Notes: generated from the sequence alone by a model not told the origin. A stretch of DNA of 64,000 nucleotides from Streptomonospora salina (GCF_014204715.1 NZ_JACHLY010000001.1:2077001-2141000); one strand, 5' to 3'; shown: positions 36,262 through 45,002, counted from the first letter of the stretch. Translations and numbers: made by a program.

Positions 36262-37766
36262 CCGCACTCCCCGCCCACCGGGCACCAGACGACCGCGGCC
36301 GTGCGGTCATCGTGGTGCTGCCGCGCCTCGAAATCGATGTGCCGCAACAATTCCGGTGCCGTCACCGGTGACCTCCACAACTCCGCGAACCGAGTCTCGG
36401 CATCCGGCAACCCTGCGATGGCGTCACTGAAACCGTCGGTGGTGATCGCCAGCACGTCCCCGGCGACCAGGGAGACGGACGACGCTGCAGCGGCCTCGGG
36501 AGTAAAGGGCAAGAAGCACTCCAAACCGCCGGTCCGCAGCCCGCTTCCGCCGCTGATCCCGGTTAGCGGTTCCCATCCCGCCGGATGCCGCCGCCAGGCG
36601 GTCGCGTCACCGACCCGTGCGAGCCACGCCTCCCGTGAGCCTCCAGGGGAGGTGGTTCCGGTTGGCACCACAGCGGCGATCGCGACCGCGCGCACGTCGT
36701 TGTGGTGCCAACCGCGCTGGTGGGCGGTTTGCGCAACATGGCTCGCGGCACCGGTGAAGGCGCTGACGGCGTCCAGCTCGGCCAAACCCAGGCCACCGTC
36801 GAGCTGGTTACGCAGCTCGTTGACGAGCGCGGCGCAGGTCACGGTCGCGGCGAGGTCGGAGTGGCGGCTGTCGGACATCCCGTCCGCGACGGCGACGATC
36901 AGGTGGCGGTACGACGAGTCGTGCCCGATCCGGAAGTCGTCCTGCCGCGGCTGCGCAGGATCGGGAGTCCGGTGCCAGGTACCGACCACCGAGGCCGCCC
37001 GCACTTCGAGATCGCCGATCCTCGCCTGGTCGGCGACCATCGCGGGATGGGCCGGGCGCTCCGGCAAGCGCCACGGTTTGGCGGCGAGCTCGGTTCCCCG
37101 GCCGAAGCTCAAATGCTCGGGCCCGCGTGCAGAACCGCCGTTCCGGTCGGCCGTCGCCTTCGGCCGACCGGGCCAGATCCCCGGGGCGGGTTCGGGCTCC
37201 CGGTCCCGCCCCTCGGGGCCGCGCCGGTCGGCGCTCTCATCCGATCGGCGCAGCCGTGGAGCGGGGAGGGCCGGGGCGCGTTCGGCGTCGCGGTGCGCCG
37301 CGGTCTCAGAGGACCCGGGCGACCACGGCCGCGCAACCGGCCGTCCCGGGCCTCCTCGTGGGTCTGCGGGGAAGAAGCGCTCCTGCTCCGCGATCCGCTC
37401 GTCCCGAGAGTCCCGGCGCACCCCCATGTCAGGCCCCACACGTCCCGGACCGAGCTGTCCGATCGGTCCGAGCGTCCTCCGGGATCGCTGGTCGGGCCAT
37501 ACCGAGAAGAACAGCGCCGCTGGGAGAATGGATACTCCGAACCCGGCGACCAGTCCCGCGGTCATGCCGTTCCCTGTCGTCAAGGCGAGTCCGCCGACTA
37601 CCGGGAGCAGCAGCGCGACAGCGACGACTGCGCCCGTTCTCGTCAACCGCGGTGCGCGCCTGCGTCCGCTACCTGCCCATCCCGGATTCCCCGAGTGCGC
37701 TCGGACGCCGGCGCGACGCTCGTGAGACCTACCGGCCGGATCGGACCACCGGTTCGCGTCAGCCAT
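36258..37766 (-). CDS. PP2C-family protein phosphatase with N-terminal membrane helices
   Basis: 502 aa from the ATG at 37766 (overlapping the SPFH-like gene end by 8 bp); an upstream in-frame GTG at 37823 is possible. Two membrane helices lie near residues 45-95, followed by a 150-residue disordered Arg/Pro-rich linker. The PP2C domain then has the metal motifs VAVADGMSDSRHSD, TDGFSDAI and HHDDRTAAVV. It should reverse the neighbouring kinase at the membrane. It is the phosphatase of the VWA/kinase/PP2C triad. Confidence 0.82.
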   Translation of the reverse strand: MADANRWSDPAGRSHERRAGVRAHSGNPGWAGSGRRRAPRLTRTGAVVAVALLLPVVGGLALTTGNGMTAGLVAGFGVSILPAALFFSVWPDQRSRRTLGPIGQLGPGRVGPDMGVRRDSRDERIAEQERFFPADPRGGPGRPVARPWSPGSSETAAHRDAERAPALPAPRLRRSDESADRRGPEGRDREPEPAPGIWPGRPKATADRNGGSARGPEHLSFGRGTELAAKPWRLPERPAHPAMVADQARIGDLEVRAASVVGTWHRTPDPAQPRQDDFRIGHDSSYRHLIVAVADGMSDSRHSDLAATVTCAALVNELRNQLDGGLGLAELDAVSAFTGAASHVAQTAHQRGWHHNDVRAVAIAAVVPTGTTSPGGSREAWLARVGDATAWRRHPAGWEPLTGISGGSGLRTGGLECFLPFTPEAAAASSVSLVAGDVLAITTDGFSDAIAGLPDAETRFAELWRSPVTAPELLRHIDFEARQHHDDRTAAVVWCPVGGECG

Positions 37767-38976
37767 GGGTGCCGTCCGCGTGGGTACGATCGCGATCGTC
37801 GACCGCCTTCCACGCCACGACACCCCCGCCTGCGGCGCTGTCCGCGTCGCCCGGGGACGCTGCCTGCCCGTTCGGGGGGCCGCCGGTGCCGCTGCCGCCG
37901 CCCGTCGGAGCCGCGCCCGCCGCCCCCTGCGGCTCCGGGGAATCGGCGCCGGAGACCGGAGTGTCCACGGCGGCGGACTGGTCCCCGTCGTCGTACGTAC
38001 CGTCTGCGGCCCCGGTTGCGGTGGCGCCGGGCATAGTCGCCGGATCGATGGACGCCGCCGAGGACGATCCCGGCAGCTGCCCTCCGGGGAAAACCGTCAA
38101 CTGCCTGCCGAGGAAGGAGAAGATCTGGTCGATATCGGCGGGTTGGGCGAAATCCTTGTCGATCAACTGCTCCATGAACTTGAGCTTCTTGTCCGCCGCC
38201 ATATCCTCACGCTGAGCGATACCCGTCAGAGCGGCGCCAAGCTGGTCGGGATGCTCGGCCAGGAACCACAGCAGCAGGCCGGCGTCGCCCTGAGCCGCCT
38301 GCTTCAGCGCCTCGATCCGCTGATCGCGAAGATCGGCCGCGTATTCTTCCTGCATCCGGCTGACCTCCTGTCCGCGTTGCGTCTCCATGACGGTGTGGTC
38401 GTGCTGCGTCTGCGCCTGCGTGGCGGCCCACTCCATCTCCTTCTGCGTGCGGAGGTGGGCCTGGGCGGCGGGATCCAGCCACAAGCCGGCGACGGAGGCG
38501 ACCACCGTGAGTCCGGAGTCGAGCCTCACCGGACCGGCCGAGAGCACGGAACCGGCGTGCTCCTCGGCCTCGCCGGCGTGCTCGATCGCGAAGCGCCGGG
38601 TGAGCGGCCTGACGCGCTCGCTCGCCCAGTCCCGGACCTGGGCGTCTGCCTCGCCCACCGTCGCGATCCTGTTCTTGACGACCGCGCACGGGTCGCTGAC
38701 GCGCCAGGTGAGAGACGCCCGAAGCTGAAACTCGAAGCCGCGCGTCGCGCTGGGCGAGGCACCGGTCCACTGAATGCGGTGCGCAGTGACGTCGACGTCG
38801 TATCGATAGGTGTAGGACATGCCGTGGATCGGCCCCGGCTTGCGGTCGAGAACGACGGGGGTGCCGTCATCGGTCGTGTACACGAGGGCGCGCCCGGGTC
38901 GGGCCGGGACACCGAGTGCCATGAAGCGGACTTCGGCGGGACCCTCGAACAGTGCATTGTGGTTGCTATCAGTCAT
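37759..38976 (-). CDS. SPFH/band-7-like protein with coiled coil
   Basis: 405 aa. The beta-rich N-terminal domain (about 10-200) with FEFQLRASLTWRVSDPCAVVKN resembles SPFH/prohibitin domains, and a helical segment with heptad-like QKEMEWAATQAQTQHDHTVM follows. A short helical domain and a Gly/Pro/Ala-rich tail end the protein. There is no clear membrane helix, so it may bind membranes or partners peripherally. SPFH proteins form large ring scaffolds. The ATG at 38976 overlaps the STAND gene stop (ATGA). The assignment is by pattern and is moderate. Confidence 0.55.
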   Translation of the reverse strand: MTDSNHNALFEGPAEVRFMALGVPARPGRALVYTTDDGTPVVLDRKPGPIHGMSYTYRYDVDVTAHRIQWTGASPSATRGFEFQLRASLTWRVSDPCAVVKNRIATVGEADAQVRDWASERVRPLTRRFAIEHAGEAEEHAGSVLSAGPVRLDSGLTVVASVAGLWLDPAAQAHLRTQKEMEWAATQAQTQHDHTVMETQRGQEVSRMQEEYAADLRDQRIEALKQAAQGDAGLLLWFLAEHPDQLGAALTGIAQREDMAADKKLKFMEQLIDKDFAQPADIDQIFSFLGRQLTVFPGGQLPGSSSAASIDPATMPGATATGAADGTYDDGDQSAAVDTPVSGADSPEPQGAAGAAPTGGGSGTGGPPNGQAASPGDADSAAGGGVVAWKAVDDRDRTHADGTHG

Positions 38977-41177
38977 CGCGTTTTCCCATTCAGAAGGGCA
39001 CGTATTTCGGCGGCCGACCGCGGTGCCGCCGCTTCGCCGGACCGTGTCCAGCGGTCCGCCAGGAACAGCACGATCCGCCGCGCGCGCGGCCGCGCGGACA
39101 CCCGCTCCAACAGCCGGGCGAAGGCCCGCCGGGCAGCGGGATCGGGGTCCGCGGCGCGCGCCCATTCACCGAGGACCCCATAGGCGGTCTCATAGGATCC
39201 GGAGGAGTTGAGCACCGTCTCCCACAGCGCCGCGATCTCCCGTTGGCGGACCGGATCGCGAGCACTCATCGCCAGGAGCGCGGGCCACGAGTGCGGCGCA
39301 CCGTCCTGCTCGTCCCCCCGCCGCTCCTCACGCAGGTCGGCAGCGGCGTAGAGGAAGGCGAGCTCCCCCAGCACACGCCGCCGGGGTTCGCGGGCGGCGG
39401 TCCAGTTGCGCATCAGGGCGAACGCCTGCCTGTGTCGGCTGTCTCCTGCCATGGCAAGACATTCGGCGATGCTCAAGCAGATCGCCTCGACGACCTGGGT
39501 CCCGTCGACGTCGGCGAGCTGGTCGAGCAGGCGAAGCGCCGGCTCGTCGCCCTCGGCACCGTCGTCGAGAAGGACCGTCCACGCACGCGCGGCCGTGGCG
39601 CACAGGGCGGTTGACCCCTGCTCGGCGGCCCAGCCGCGCACCAGGTCGCGCACCGCTTGATCGAGGCACGGCTGCCGGACCGCGGTGCTCAGTGCCGTTG
39701 CCGCAGCGTCGCGCAGGCGCGGGTCCGTGTCGGCTGCCCACTGTTGCAGCACCGTTGTCCGCACGGTGTCGAACGCCGCCTCGGCGAGAACGCCGACCGC
39801 GACGGCGGCACGCACCCGCACGCTCGGCAGCTCGTTGCGCGCGCACTGCCGCAGCCACGCGGGCAGCTCGGCCTGTGCCTGGTCGTACTCGGCCCATACC
39901 TGCTCCAGGACCCGCCGGGGTACTCCGGGATCCAGGTAGCGCACCACCCGTCCCGGAACGCCGCCGTAGCGCGCCGAAACCTCTTCCGCGAAGCGGGCCG
40001 CGTGCAGGCGAGCGAGCCGCTTCTCGCCGGTGGCCGCGAGGGGCGAGGACCGCGGCATCTCCAGGTTGTCCGGGCTTTGCGGAGGTTGGAGCCGCCGTTG
40101 GAGGGCGCGGCCGAGCGCGGCGACCGACTCATGGGGCTCGCCGCCGAACACGGCGACGGAGACCGCCAGGCACTGGGTGTCGATATCGCCGAGTTCTTCG
40201 AACCAGCGGTGGAAGCTGTGGACGTCGTTCAGGGCGAGCCGGTCTGCGACCCGCTTGACCGCCTCGTCGGCCGACCCGGTGGTCTCGGCCAGCATCCGCG
40301 CCGCGTCAGCCGCCCGCACCAGAGGCGATTCGGTCGGGGACCGGCCGGGGATCAGCGAGGCGACATCGTCCACGGCCCCGAACTCGGCTGTGCGCACCGC
40401 CCCGACGCGCCAGGTCAGGTGGGCGGTGAGGACGGCGTCCGGCGACGGGGGGTCGCCGATCTCCCGTACCTGCCGGTGCGTATCCGGGTCGTTCGGCCGC
40501 ACGCCTGCTGGGAAGGTGATGATCAGACGGCAACCGACCGGTGCGAGCAGGCGCTCCAGTCGCTGCACCTCGAAGGCGCCCAGCGTTTCGACCAGCGTCC
40601 GCGGTGCATCAACGAGGAGGTAACCGGCTCCGGGAACGACATCGTCCTCGACGAACCCGGCCAGATCGGTGTCGGGGGCCAGCCGGTAGAGCTCCGGATG
40701 GCCGGCGCCGACCAGAAGCGCCCGCGCGGCTGCGTACTTTCCCGCCCCTTCAGGTCCGGTCAAAAGCGCGACCGACGCGCTCGCCGCCGCAGCGGTCAGT
40801 TCGTCGAAGCCGAGCGGCGCCGCGAACGCCGAGCGGACCTCCTCAAGTTCGTCGCCGAAGAGCCGGTACATTCGAACGCGGGTGCCGTCGGGTTCGACCC
40901 GGAACTCGAAGTGGTCGCCCCCGTAGGCCCGTTCGGAGCGCACTCCGGCGCCGGCGAACGTCGACAACTCCGCGCGCGCACTCTTCTCAGCGCTGATCCG
41001 CTCGTTCGTGCTTCCTGGCCGGGCGGCGAGGGCGGACAGATCGCGCCGGAAATCGCCGAGACCACGCTCGTCGTCCCCCTCGGCTCCGCCTTCCTCCCGC
41101 GCGCCGTCGGCCTCATAGGGCCCCGAAGGCTCACCGGGCGGCGCATCCGGATCGGCCGAGGGCGTGTCGTCGCTCAT
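38973..41177 (-). CDS. STAND-like ATPase with C-terminal helical (HEAT-like) repeats
   Basis: 734 aa. After an acidic disordered start, residues 74-91 carry a motif ending ERAYGGDHFE that is also in the cyclase tail. A P-loop domain (about 115-330) has GPEGAGKY (141-148), where Tyr replaces the usual Ser/Thr, and the Walker-B-like YLLVD (186-190). It may bind nucleotide without hydrolysis. From about 420 onward, paired helices (for example SVRVRAAVAVGVLAEAAFDTV, DPRLRDAAATALSTAV) form a HEAT-like superhelix, a typical recognition or scaffold part. The start overlaps the cyclase stop. Confidence 0.65.
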   Translation of the reverse strand: MSDDTPSADPDAPPGEPSGPYEADGAREEGGAEGDDERGLGDFRRDLSALAARPGSTNERISAEKSARAELSTFAGAGVRSERAYGGDHFEFRVEPDGTRVRMYRLFGDELEEVRSAFAAPLGFDELTAAAASASVALLTGPEGAGKYAAARALLVGAGHPELYRLAPDTDLAGFVEDDVVPGAGYLLVDAPRTLVETLGAFEVQRLERLLAPVGCRLIITFPAGVRPNDPDTHRQVREIGDPPSPDAVLTAHLTWRVGAVRTAEFGAVDDVASLIPGRSPTESPLVRAADAARMLAETTGSADEAVKRVADRLALNDVHSFHRWFEELGDIDTQCLAVSVAVFGGEPHESVAALGRALQRRLQPPQSPDNLEMPRSSPLAATGEKRLARLHAARFAEEVSARYGGVPGRVVRYLDPGVPRRVLEQVWAEYDQAQAELPAWLRQCARNELPSVRVRAAVAVGVLAEAAFDTVRTTVLQQWAADTDPRLRDAAATALSTAVRQPCLDQAVRDLVRGWAAEQGSTALCATAARAWTVLLDDGAEGDEPALRLLDQLADVDGTQVVEAICLSIAECLAMAGDSRHRQAFALMRNWTAAREPRRRVLGELAFLYAAADLREERRGDEQDGAPHSWPALLAMSARDPVRQREIAALWETVLNSSGSYETAYGVLGEWARAADPDPAARRAFARLLERVSARPRARRIVLFLADRWTRSGEAAAPRSAAEIRALLNGKTR

Positions 41178-41977
41178 CGGCTCGCCCTCCCGCCTGTGCC
41201 CTCGTTGTGGTCGCCGCCGTAGACGCGCTCGGCCGAGATCCGCGCGCCGGCGAAGCGGCCGGTATTGGCCTGCGGAAGGTCCGGCCAGGACTCGTCGCCG
41301 CCTTCCCCGCTGTTCTCGTCCGGCTCCGTACCGCCGTCCGCGTCCGGCGAGGGAGCAGTGTCGGGGGCACCGGCGACGGTTCCGGGCGGCAGGGGGTGCC
41401 CGGGAACCGTGATCCACGCGTTCTGCCGGACCTCCTTGGCCGTGAACGGGACCTGCAGGAAGTCATCGGAGATGTCGGGGTGGTTGTGCCGGAGCACGCT
41501 GGAATGCCAAGCCTGCGACACGGCGAGCACGAGGTCAGCGGCGGGGCGGCACTGTTGGAGGCAGGACTTGAGGGGGGCGATGTCGACCAGGCGGCACGCG
41601 GTGTTGAGATCGGTGCCCACCCAGCTCTGGCGGTCGCGCGCCACCTCTCCCGAATGCAGTGCTATTCGCAACCGAAGTTCGGCATCGGCGCTGCTGACCT
41701 GCTTGTACGCGCGCAACTCGGCCCGCAGACACCGCATGAAGTTCGCTGTCAGCTCCACCTTGGGCACCGTTCCGGGGAACAGCCAGAAGGCACCGTCGCC
41801 GCGGTCGGTGGGCGTGGGTGAGCCGCTGAAGTCGATCCCTGACGCGGCCATCGCAGCGTCGGCGATGCCGTACATTCTCTCCCGCAGCCAGTACTGGAGC
41901 GGGTCGGGCCGCCGGCCGAACCCCTCTATGTCGGCGACCATGATCACGTAGTAGCTGGATCTCGTACGCGCCGGCAT
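41174..41977 (-). CDS. Class III nucleotide cyclase (CHD domain), possible PycC-like
   Basis: 267 aa; the cyclase homology domain fills residues 8-195. The two metal-binding aspartates are D16 (VADIEGF) and D61 (RGDGAFWLF), spaced as in active class III cyclases. GTDLNTACRLVD (121-132) holds the transition-state Asn N125 and Arg R129. No membrane or receptor domain is present. A disordered acidic linker leads to a tail motif (242-259) shared with the next gene product. Small free-standing cyclases of this size make cCMP/cUMP in Pycsar systems; product identity here is unknown. The ATG follows AGAGGA. A perfect palindrome lies 102 bp upstream. Confidence 0.8.
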   Translation of the reverse strand: MPARTRSSYYVIMVADIEGFGRRPDPLQYWLRERMYGIADAAMAASGIDFSGSPTPTDRGDGAFWLFPGTVPKVELTANFMRCLRAELRAYKQVSSADAELRLRIALHSGEVARDRQSWVGTDLNTACRLVDIAPLKSCLQQCRPAADLVLAVSQAWHSSVLRHNHPDISDDFLQVPFTAKEVRQNAWITVPGHPLPPGTVAGAPDTAPSPDADGGTEPDENSGEGGDESWPDLPQANTGRFAGARISAERVYGGDHNEGTGGRASR

Positions 41978-42078
41978 TTTTCGTTCCTCTTTCCCTGTCC
42001 GTATCCGATGTGCCGCCGCGCTTCTCACACGGGCACCGGCGGCAGCATCCACGATTAACCGGAACTGCTCGCCGCGTA

Positions 42079-42094
42079 TGCGTCATATGACGCA
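42079..42094. promoter_or_regulatory. Perfect 16-bp palindrome, likely Crp-type operator
   Basis: TGCGTCATATGACGCA lies in the 169-bp gap between the Crp-family gene and the cyclase gene. Half-sites TGCGT/ACGCA with a 6-bp centre match the 5-6-5 geometry of Crp/GlxR sites (TGTGA-N6-TCACA), with substitutions. Confidence 0.65.
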
Positions 42095-42146
42095 GTCGGA
42101 CGTTGATAGTTCCCGCTTCGCCGGAAAAGGGAGAGCCCGCCCCTGT

Positions 42147-42842
42147 TCAGCCGCTCGGCCATCCGTTCAACCGTGTGGGATTCTGCACGAGCAGGACTCC
42201 GCGGTTGCGCGATACGAGCCCGGCGCGTTCCAGCTCCTTGAGCGCGCGCACCACGGATTCGCGCGATGTGCCCGAGGCACCGGCGAGATCCTGCTGGGTG
42301 ACTTGTACCCGGCGGGCGCGGGGGCCCGCGTCGAGTGCAGGGACGCCGTATCGGTGAGCGAGATCGGCGAGCACGCTGGCGATACGCGTGCGCGCGGTGT
42401 GGGCGCCGTTGCCGGCGCGATGGGTGTCGGAGTGCCGCAGTCTCGCGCCGACGCTGCGCAGGACTGCCATGGCGAGCCCGGCATTGCCCTGGAGAAGAGC
42501 CAGGAAGCGGTCGGCCGAGATGACGGTACCCAGCCCGGCGGTGGACGCGGTGACGGTGGCGGAGCGAGGGCGGCCGTCCAGGCAGGCCATCTCGCCGACC
42601 AGTTCGCCCGGTCCGCGCACGGCCAGCAGGCTGGTATAGCCGTTAGAGGCATGGACCGTGGCTTTGATCTGGCCTTCTTCGATCATGATCACGCAGTCGG
42701 GGGCCCCTCCCTCGCAGAGGAGCACGTCGCCGCGCCGCCACCTCTTGTGCGCCCCCGTCTTCCGCAGGGCCCCGATCTGATCCGCTGAGAAATCCGCAGA
42801 TCCAAGGCCCGAAAAAGCGCTCTCCGGATATTGCAAGTCCAT
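42147..42842 (-). CDS. Crp/Fnr-family cyclic-nucleotide-responsive regulator
   Basis: 231 aa. The N-terminal cNMP-binding barrel has an intact phosphate-binding cassette GELVGEMACLDGRPRSATV (79-97; R93 and S94 contact the nucleotide in Crp). The dimer helix follows and the C-terminal winged helix contains VTQQDLAGASGTSRESVVRAL. No Fe-S cysteine set is present. The ATG has GGAGGG upstream. It probably senses the product of the neighbouring cyclase and binds the palindrome at 42079 (inference). It is divergent from the membrane-effector-like gene. Confidence 0.88.
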   Translation of the reverse strand: MDLQYPESAFSGLGSADFSADQIGALRKTGAHKRWRRGDVLLCEGGAPDCVIMIEEGQIKATVHASNGYTSLLAVRGPGELVGEMACLDGRPRSATVTASTAGLGTVISADRFLALLQGNAGLAMAVLRSVGARLRHSDTHRAGNGAHTARTRIASVLADLAHRYGVPALDAGPRARRVQVTQQDLAGASGTSRESVVRALKELERAGLVSRNRGVLLVQNPTRLNGWPSG

Positions 42843-43100
42843 CAGGATCCCTCCAATTGCAGACGCGCGGACTCCGCGCAATTCGGACGGTGGTGGATTC
42901 AGCAGTGCGCTCGCTGGGAACATCACGGATGCCGGAGCCGACGAACGGCGTCGCACGTCACTGTAGAGGGCGCGGTTCGATCTTCGCAGCAGAAGCGCAC
43001 AACTCCGCGGCCGGCATCGGATCGCGAGTACAGATTTCGGACTTCCGCAACAGCAGTGCCCCACAGCAACACCACCGCGTTGGACAAGGACGGCAGAGGC
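42843..43100. other. Divergent promoter region between Crp gene and effector-like gene
   Basis: 258 bp with no gene. It must carry promoters in both directions. No second copy of the 42079 palindrome was found and no other clear dyad stands out. Confidence 0.45.
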
Positions 43101-43694
43101 ATGACGACGGGATCTATTCGGGGACGGATGAAGCGCCGGCACATGTCCGCGCGCAGACTCGCGGTCAAAGGCGGAGGCCCCGTCACCCCGGCGACCGAGC
43201 GTCCCGGCGTGGGGCCTCCGGGCGAGGACGCCCTCTTCGCTATCGACCAGACAGGACAATGGATACGCAGCGCCGATACCAAGGCTGGCCTTCTGGGCGC
43301 CGCCCTCTCCGTTCTCGCCACCGGTGTGGCGGCGGAGGCGGCGAAGTCGGGTGTCCCGGTACTCGACGCGGCCTCAGTTCGCGAATCCCTGTCGGGATGG
43401 CTGCTGATCATTCTCGCGGCATTCTTGGTGATCGCGATCGCACTCACCGTGAAAACGGTATCGCCGCGCATATCTACTCCCCGCTACCGTTCACGCTATT
43501 CCTGGCCGTGGCTGAACGCAATGGACCCGATGGAGCTGAGCCGGTTGGGCAGCACGAATTCGCGGCATGAGGCGTGGGTGCAGGCCATCTATCTCGCGGG
43601 AGTGGCCGAGGCGAAGCATCGGAGCCTGCGGCTCGCGTTGCGCTTCTTCGCCGCGGCGGGGGTGCTGTTCCTCCTGTGGAGTGCTCTGCGGTGA
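43101..43694 (+). CDS. Pycsar-effector-like membrane protein (PycTM/DUF5706 type)
   Basis: 197 aa. A basic N-terminus is followed by LFAIDQTGQWIRSADTKAG, whose ADTKA (58-62) just before the first membrane helix matches the conserved start of Pycsar TM effectors. Membrane helices lie at about 62-80, 100-118 and 180-195, with a cytoplasmic segment between the second and third. In Pycsar defence such proteins damage the membrane on binding a cyclic pyrimidine nucleotide. A free-standing cyclase lies 1.1 kb away on the other strand. The ATG at 43101 is preceded by GGCAGAGG. Confidence 0.7.
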   Translation: MTTGSIRGRMKRRHMSARRLAVKGGGPVTPATERPGVGPPGEDALFAIDQTGQWIRSADTKAGLLGAALSVLATGVAAEAAKSGVPVLDAASVRESLSGWLLIILAAFLVIAIALTVKTVSPRISTPRYRSRYSWPWLNAMDPMELSRLGSTNSRHEAWVQAIYLAGVAEAKHRSLRLALRFFAAAGVLFLLWSALR

Positions 43695-43981
43695 CAGCTC
43701 GGTAGCGCGCTCGCCGGACGTGAGGGCGACTACCTTCTACGCGTACTCCAGCCGTAGATCGTGATCTTGGCAGCGATACCCGCTGTACGCACGCAAGCGG
43801 CCACCGTCGATCATCGCGATCGTGTGGTCTCCTGCCCGACCTGCCCAGCACGAACCGCTGGGCCGTCGCCGAGCACGCGGGAGAAGCGTGCGGTCGAAAC
43901 GCGCCCCGATCCGCCTGCGGGCAGGATGGTGGGGCACGCTGCCCGCCGGACCGGCGGAGCCAGGACGCAGGGAGCCGCGAG
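43695..43981. other. Intergenic, no gene recognised
   Basis: Read on both strands; a 66-codon minus-strand frame (43737-43937) has no ribosome site or motif. The 3' part contains the CAGGGAG ribosome site for the next gene. Confidence 0.45.
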
Positions 43982-44956
43982 TTGCCGCAGGAGCACCAGG
44001 GCCTGGTCGCGAAGCTGGAGCGCCACCAGGTGGCCGTCTATGTGGGGGCGCTGGCGGCGGGGGCCGTCATCGGCCGGGCCGCCCCCGCCGCCGGCACCGG
44101 GGCGGAGCACGCCATCACCCCGGTGCTGGCGGTCCTGCTGTATGTGACGTTCCTGCAGGTGCCCGCGGCCGACCTGGCCCGTTCCCTGCGGTCGGGCCGG
44201 TTCCTGGCCGCAGCGCTGGTCGTGAACTTCGTCGCGGTCCCGCTGGTGGTCGCGGCGATGTTCGCGTTCCTGCCCGCTGACCGGGCGGTCCGGCTGGGCG
44301 TGCTGCTGGTGCTGCTCACCCCCTGCGTGGATTACGTGATCGTCTTCAGCGGGCTGGCCGGCGGCAGCAGCCGGCGGCTGCTCGCGGCGACGCCCGTGCT
44401 GCTCGTCGCGCAGATGGTCCTGCTGCCCGGATTCCTCTGGCTGTTCCTGGGCCCGGACCTGGCCGAGGCGGTCGAAGCCGGCCCGTTCGTCGAAGCGTTC
44501 GCGGTCCTGATCGCCGCCCCTCTCGCCCTGGCCTGGCTCACCCAGGCCTGGGCGTCCCGCCGGCCGGCGGGACGCGCGTTCACCGCCGCAGCGGGCACGA
44601 CGGCGGTTCCGCTGATGGCGGCCACCCTGCTGACCGTGGTCGCCTCCCAAGTGCCCGAACTGGGCGGCGGTCTCGCCGCTGCGGCCCGCGTAGTGCCGTT
44701 CTACGTGCTGTTCCTGGTCGTGATGGCGTTCATGGGGCTCGCCGTCGTCCGCCTGTTCGGCCTGGACGCCCCCGCAGGCCGGGCGATCGTCTTCACCGGG
44801 GCGACGCGCAACTCCCTGGTCGTCCTTCCGCTCGCCCTGGCTCTGCCGGACACGCTTGCCGTCGCGGCCCTGGTGGTCCTCACCCAGACCCTGGTCGAGG
44901 TGATCGGCATGGTGGTCTACGTCCGGGCGGTTCCGCTGCTGCTTCCCGCCCGGTGA
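43982..44956 (+). CDS. ACR3/bile-acid-symporter-superfamily permease
   Basis: 324 aa, about ten membrane segments. LLTPCVDYVIVFSGLAGGSS and TGATRNSLVVLPLALALP match the two conserved discontinuous-helix regions of the BASS/ACR3 superfamily; the Cys in TPCVD corresponds to the ACR3 cysteine region. The substrate may be arsenite or an organic anion. No ArsR or ArsC lies next to it, so arsenite is not certain. The TTG start is chosen because GGGAG lies 8 nt upstream and no better start exists. Confidence 0.7.
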   Translation: MPQEHQGLVAKLERHQVAVYVGALAAGAVIGRAAPAAGTGAEHAITPVLAVLLYVTFLQVPAADLARSLRSGRFLAAALVVNFVAVPLVVAAMFAFLPADRAVRLGVLLVLLTPCVDYVIVFSGLAGGSSRRLLAATPVLLVAQMVLLPGFLWLFLGPDLAEAVEAGPFVEAFAVLIAAPLALAWLTQAWASRRPAGRAFTAAAGTTAVPLMAATLLTVVASQVPELGGGLAAAARVVPFYVLFLVVMAFMGLAVVRLFGLDAPAGRAIVFTGATRNSLVVLPLALALPDTLAVAALVVLTQTLVEVIGMVVYVRAVPLLLPAR

Positions 44957-45002
44957 ACGGGGGCGGCGGGCCGGTGTCGGCGCTCCCGCTTACCGTGGAA
45001 CC

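Noticed and set aside
43737-43937. Small minus-strand gene upstream of the ACR3-like permease
   Set aside because: No ribosome site, Arg-rich shadow composition, and no recognisable motif.
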